From the NCBI GenBank assembly GCA_963565915.1, contig OY751485.1, positions 4,278,001-4,342,000 on the forward strand: a stretch of DNA of 64,000 bases, in the 5' to 3' direction. The translations under genes were made by a program, and so were the position numbers. Under the pieces are notes generated by a model, which made no database searches, was not told the DNA's origin, and saw nothing but the letters and a program-made list of their open reading frames with translations. Of this stretch, positions 58,997 through 64,000 are shown piece by piece; positions within the stretch are counted from its first letter, which is position 1, and every line of letters starts with the position of its first letter. The stretch comes from Entoloma clypeatum (taxonomy: Eukaryota > Basidiomycota > Agaricomycetes > Agaricales > Entolomataceae).

Positions 58997-60186
58997 CGAT
59001 CTTTCAATTCACATCTCTATTATTTGGATAACGATTCAGTTCTCGAGCTACTTGGTCTCGGTCGGATTTATTTGTTCCGTAAAGTACATGACATTTCACA
59101 TTTATCTACTAGGTTGCGGTAGTTACTCGCCATTTATGTCAAATTGGGTGTTTTGTGGGGCATCGACTTGGAGCAAAGGAATTTGTGAGCACATCGCACC
59201 TTGTTCTGGTTCAAATGCAAAGCCAAGGATTTTCAGCCTTCGTCGACGACATAATTCCACTTCTATTAGAGAGAGAAGCTGGTAGACGCACATTCTCCAA
59301 AGTATATTGTATGAGCCAGATTGATCCCTCGCGATGCTGCGAGCGTCAGTAACAAGATTTCGCGATCGCAAAGAAACTTATGACATTACTACAAACAGGG
59401 TCTTCTCCTTTCACGGGGAAAAAGGCATTGGCTTGTTGCGAAATGTTTTGCCGGAGAAACAAAGACGAGGATCCACGTCCAACCTGGATCGGCAACATTC
59501 CAATACTCGATAGTGCTAGATTGCAATATAAATCAGACATTTGGAGTTTGAGGACTGACTCCCCCGTCTTTCGAGGTGGAACACCGTCTATTGAGGGATT
59601 ACCTAGTCTAAATCTGCAGGGAATATCATCGCACCAGGAACAGACCATTCATGTGTCGCTAGAAGTAAACAGTGACAGTGAGTAGATGTGTCAGACCAGG
59701 TTTTTGGCACCTCTATAGATATTGGAAGGGTCGATCCTGGACTCAACGAGGTTAGCAAACGCTACATTTCCAGTCCTTGGTGGGCCTGTGGAGGTTTAAA
59801 ACGGAACGCCTAGTATGCTACTGAGGATTATCTCGTGAAGCGGACCAGATCACCGAAACCAACTTGCGGAACCTCAGAGGCAAGTGCCACATTCAGCAGG
59901 GACGATGTAGATTTCAAAAGATTGAGAAGAAGGATAGCGTAGACAGAAACGAATTTGGGAAAGAGGAGATGAACCAGATAGCGATGAAGACGTCCCCCGA
60001 TTTCGTGCCCTATTTAATGGGTTATTGAAGGCATGTACCGGTTGAGCAATGAAGACGATCCACATATATAGGATGGCAGTCGTTGTTAAGGAGTAGAGTG
60101 ATCCGTTGTGCAGTGTGACGTGACAAGACTGCCAGTATCCCGAGCCATTTCGTCAGTGCTTGGGTCCCATCGAGGACTTCCGCACC
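58997..60186. other. 1.2-kb stretch with no recognised gene
   Basis: Contains a 101-codon plus-strand ORF (59380-59685, GKKALACCEMFCRRNKDEDP, SLEVNSDSE) and overlapping minus-strand ORFs of similar quality (59346-59648). Neither strand gives a family match or convincing splice set. It must include the LSB6 promoter at its right end. Confidence 0.4.
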
Positions 60187-63100
60187 ATGTCTGCCCGTTC
60201 TCCTGCGGGTTACCAGCCAATTGCTCAGTCAATAGACGACATAGACGAGGAAGCAGACGTCGGGGATGTCAACCGGCCCTCACCCAGTCGACCTATTACT
60301 CCCACACGTGGCTCCCGTCGTCCAGGCCGTCCTGGAAGCATTGATCTCAAGAAGTTAGACCATGCCTTCAAACGGCAAGTATCTGTGCTCCTTCTACCTC
60401 AGTACGGCTTACGAAGTCCTGTTAGATGGACAGAGTCAATAGCTCAGAAGGTTAGGCGGAGGAAGAAGGTGGATCAAGGTCATGAGAGGAAAGCAATCTG
60501 GCACAGTGTTTTCGACCCCCAGATTGTAATACCGGGAAGCCCTTCGAGATACGTGCGTCGTAACCTTTCTGAGCCAGTATTAGCTTAACTACTTTGTGAT
60601 GTAGGTCAAGACCTTGGACCACAAACCACCTATGACGCAAGCGGATTATGACACGTAAGTCTCCAAAAATTCCCAGATACACATTCATACAAATCCATTC
60701 AACAGGCTAGTCCAGTCTGTGAAACATGCTATCCTCGACGGCATCCACCCGAAGATGATCACGAAGGGCTCGTCAGGCTCATACTTTGCACGGGCCAAGC
60801 TGGATGGCAGGGTTCAGACTGTCGCGTAAGTTTGCCATTCAAAGTTCACCATTGTATATCTCATCCTCTGCAGTGTCTTCAAACCTAAGGATGAAGAACC
60901 CTATGGACGCCTAAACCCCAAGGTGATGAGTACCTCAAGTATAGCTCACATATAATTTATCACAATCCTTCGCAAGACAACAAAATGGATTCACAGGCAA
61001 TTCAGGTGGATTATTCCCTTCGGGCGGTCCTGCCTTATACCCAATCTCAGGTTCAGTTTTAACCTTCATCGTCATTACTCAGTTTTGACTTTCTTCTTAT
61101 GCCACACCTTAGCTATATCTCAGAAGCTGCAGCATCTTTATTGGATAACCGACTTTCTCTCCAAATAGTTCCTCCTACTCAACTCGCCTCTTTGTCAAGT
61201 CCCGTAAGTTGCCCGCTTTTTGTGTCAACGACGTCGCTTACCTGCCACAAGGCATTTTTCTACGACTGGCTGGATCGGAGTGCAGTAAAGAAAGGCAAAC
61301 CTCTACCTGAGAAGATAGGCAGCATGCAGTATTTCTTGCATGGCTTCCAAGGTTCGTTTGTCTTCCCCCCTTCATGTCTAGTTACAATATCTCCTCTTTT
61401 CAGACGCGTCGGATTTTCTTAGAAAACATCCATGGCCGGGACGTGCCATTTCTGATACCTTCGATGACTCCAGCCACAGGCGCGGTAACGTTTCCAAGCG
61501 TTTTCTTAATACCCTCAAGATTGTTTGTGGGAAAACCGGCGACACCGAGGATGTTTATGATGAACCCGATTATGAAGAAGAAAGGGTTCTTTACGATGCC
61601 AGCGAATCAATAGATTCCGAACGCCCATTCTATTGGAGTCAGGGTTTACAAAAGAGCTTTCGAGAGGAGTTAGAAAAGTAATTTGTGCCTATATGAAAGA
61701 TAACACGGTTCAACTCATCACTTCACCCTTTACAGGCTTGTTATCTTGGGTGGCTATCCATCATATGCTCTTTTCGACTGTGGAATTGACGAACGTTCTT
61801 TTTTTCCGTCCTAGATTATCTTATGCTCAACACTGACCGAGGTGCTGATAACTACATGATAAAATATTGTGAAGGAGACCATGACAAGACACTCGTTGAT
61901 GTTGCGCCATCGCGTTCCCTTCGGAAAGAAATGCCGGTCATGAGCGAGCTCCGAAGAGAAGCCACGTCGAGCGCGCCCAGTATGACCGCATCCTCGCCGT
62001 ACTTCGCGTCGCCTGTTCCCTCGGGATCTTCCACTTCACTGGATGATTACACCCGTAATCCTCACATACACATCGCGGCTATCGACAACTCTTTGTCCTT
62101 CCCTCATGAACACCCTCAAGGTTGGCGCTCGTACACGTATGGATGGCTATACCTTCCTGTCAGCATCATTGGCAAGCCATTCAGCGAACAGACGCGAAAC
62201 CACTTTTTACCTCTGCTGACATCGAAAGCGTGGTGGGAAGAAACCGTGTATCAACTAGAGAAACTGTTCGCTGTTGATCCCGATTTTCACCCCAAAATGT
62301 TTAGGGTTCGTTCAGCCATTCTTTCCTGTGTATTTGACAAGAGCACTCAATCATGTTCTTTATAGAGGCAGTTGGCTGTAATCAAAGGTCTTGAGCGAAT
62401 ATTTCCCAATTAAATTATCACTTACATCACGGAACCCTCAGGGCAGGCTTGGAACATCGTCCAGTCTCTTAAACACACTGTAAGTCATTCAGATCCAATT
62501 TGAAGATGAACTCATGAGATTCCGGATGACAAATGAATCCAGGACGAAGGCATGTATGGTCTCTTGGCTCCAATTTTCCGCTTCATTCTGGTACATAGGT
62601 CCTCTGGAATTGACGCGAAGAAAAAAGACGCTCGTCTGGGACGATGAACTCGAAATTGCGGAAGAGCTCCTCGAATCGATCCCCGAGTCTGTGACTTCAT
62701 CCCCTAAAGCCTCTATAACAAGCGTCCCAATACCGAGACGGACCCGAAGTCATAGCTCCAGTGGGGAGTTTCCCCCGCCCATTCGCCGGACGTCGACTGA
62801 TGCTTCTGGCACTCCACGGCCGGTATCCTTCTCGACGAAATTTCAGCGCGTACATCCTGGAACGACAGGTGTCACAGTGCTCGAACACCTTGAGCGTCTT
62901 GATGCCGTTGAAGCCAGTCTACAGAGACTGGGAGTTGACGATGCCATATCTGGGGAGGTAGACGTTGGTGTGGTCCGCCCCTTGACCAAACCTCTGCAGA
63001 TCCCCATCGGCGCTAACGCGTCGTCATCAAATATCGCAACATCGCCGTTTTCTCCGCCAGGAAGCCCCCTCGCCACTGTTCCCGAGGTCGCGTCGTCGGC

Positions 63101-63356
63101 TAGTTCCATTGCGGAAGAAGACCTCGCAGCGATGTCCAAGTCAACATCCCATGTCGAGGGCCTTTCCGCGCGCAGTAACCATAGTATAGGGGGCAGAGGA
63201 ATGGAATGGATGCAAGCTCGTGGTGCTTCACGAAAGCGGAAAGTTATTGCAGAGGTGGGTCATATTCGCTTGTATCGAGATACTACTAACTGTTATTGAT
63301 CAAATGTGCAGCGTATGGAAATTGTCAACAAGACACCTCTGTGCTCTTGTTGGTAG
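60187..63356 (+). CDS. LSB6: Type II phosphatidylinositol 4-kinase
   Basis: A multi-exon gene starting ATG 60187 (MSARSPAGYQPIAQSIDDID). Early exons are 60187-60552, 60605-60654, 60706-60825, 60874-60922. Kinase signatures: GSSGSYFARAK (nucleotide loop), VFKPKDEEPYGRLNPK (ATP Lys), FGRSCLIPNLSYISEAAASL, then MQYFLHGFQDA, LMLNTDRGADNYMIKYCEGD (catalytic D-R-G), HIAAIDNSLSFPHEHP (DFG-like) and WRSYTYGWLYLPVSIIGKPF. A long Ser-rich C-tail ends NKTPLCSCW, with two cysteines that could be palmitoylated. It makes PI4P on endosomal and vacuolar membranes (family knowledge). A basic patch (KVRRRKKVD) precedes the kinase core. The order of motifs is complete, so activity is likely. Confidence 0.92.
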
Positions 63357-63426
63357 TCACTCGATAGATTTCTTGGAGTTGTTCGATGTACAGAATATAT
63401 AGGGTTACACGGGTCGTTGATGGTAT

Positions 63427-64000
63427 TCAATCACCCTCGTTCATGAGCCATTGAGCAAAGTCATCCAAACGCTTACTTTCAGCGTCACCTCCTTCTCCTT
63501 CTTCCATATCAACAGCACCACTTCGTCCGAATCTTTGCTTTCCAGTGAAGAGGGATGCCTCGATGCGACGTCCTGCAAAATACCTTCCGTTCATTTTCTG
63601 GGAATGAATCAATCGATCTGACAAGGCTTGTAAGAGATACATGAGATACCAGTAGACATGCACGCGCGCTGATAGGATCCCGGAATTTGACGGTCATGAT
63701 GCCGTCCTCTTCTTTCTATTGCGATGGCAAAAGGTTTATCAAGGTTTACACTAGTTGTGCAGCATGCAACAAGACTCACATCGTACAAAACGACGTTTGT
63801 AACCTCGCCTAATGATGAACACTCCTCCCGAACGTCTTCTTTGAGGTCAAGAAGCAAAGCAGCGTCCTCCTCGAGTTCCTTCAAGGTAAACATATGTTTC
63901 AGCACGACAACTCGGCTATGGTTTGCTGCATGCGAAATTTCTTCAGGAGTCGACGATGGTCCGAAACCATCTTCATCACCCCACTCCGATAGCTTCCTTT
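63427..64000 (-). CDS. CUS2: CUS2/Tat-SF1-like U2 snRNP splicing factor, 3' end
   Basis: Partial: continues past the right window edge. The visible part is a U2AF-homology RRM: RVVVLKHMFTLKELEEDAAL, LKEDVREECSSLGEVTNVVL, then after an intron EEDGIMTVKFRDPISARAC and after a second KMNGRYFAGRRIEASLFTG, with the C-terminal KRLDDFAQWLMNEGD. Tat-SF1/Cus2 proteins bind the SF3b1 ULM and guide U2 snRNP assembly in the nucleus (established). It converges on LSB6 with only 70 bp between stops, so the 3' untranslated regions probably overlap. Confidence 0.9.

Noticed and set aside
60388..60434. GTATCT..TTAG intron in the first LSB6 exon
   Set aside because: Removal (47 nt) would shift the frame into a stop; reading straight through keeps the frame open to the next good junction.

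Overview
This window is nuclear DNA of a filamentous fungus, most probably an Agaricomycete (Basidiomycota). The host genes are compact and carry many 45-65 nt GT..AG introns, with exons as short as 3-29 nt and 50-700 bp between genes. The gene repertoire is eukaryotic and fungal: Zn2Cys6 regulators, a BZW/5MP protein, a CTL/Pns1 transporter and DOMON-b561 proteins. All gene models were spliced by hand. Where the exon sum is a multiple of three and the joined protein matches its family, I treat the model as firm. I found no bacterial or phage-type system.

Left part, 1-20114: a nest of LTR retrotransposons. Gypsy-A (window edge to 6871, minus strand) has near-identical LTRs and open gag and pol frames, so it looks young. 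It sits inside the pol of an older Copia element (6872-8814, plus strand), which has an in-frame stop. Element B (9256-15873, minus strand) is a second chromodomain Ty3/gypsy element. Its LTRs differ mostly by transitions, many at CpG, and its genes carry CGA-to-TGA type stops. It abuts a third, decayed gypsy element, C (15874-20114), whose integrase end is missing. Element B has no matching target-site duplication, which points to recombination or deletion rather than simple insertion. A degraded inverted-repeat element (20131-20468) and a tRNA-His-like gene (20917-20998) mark the edge of the repeat block.

Right part, 21279-64000: ordinary gene-dense euchromatin. In order: PNS1 choline-transporter-like protein (-), Ptc1-like PP2C phosphatase (-), BZW/5MP translation regulator (+), Zn2Cys6 transcription factor (-), MND1 meiotic recombination factor (-), a 962-residue disordered protein (-), NDUFS7 complex I subunit (-), API5 (+), two tandem DOMON-cytochrome b561 genes (+), homocysteine S-methyltransferase (+), Chk2/Cds1-like FHA kinase (+), a transcription factor with its Zn2Cys6 cluster at the C-terminus (-), SPC3 signal peptidase subunit (-), prephenate dehydratase (+), an unknown membrane coiled-coil protein with an in-frame TAA (-), a GPT2/SCT1-type glycerol-3-phosphate acyltransferase (+), LSB6 type II PI 4-kinase (+), and the 3' end of a CUS2/Tat-SF1 splicing factor (-).

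Most of these genes are unrelated housekeeping functions, and I see no metabolic cluster. Points for a second look are the methylation-like decay of the older elements beside a fresh one, the 406-bp duplication inside the Gypsy-A LTR, the tandem DOMON-b561 pair, a 79-bp bidirectional promoter with a CACGTG site, the atypical C-terminal zinc cluster, and two host genes with reading-frame anomalies.
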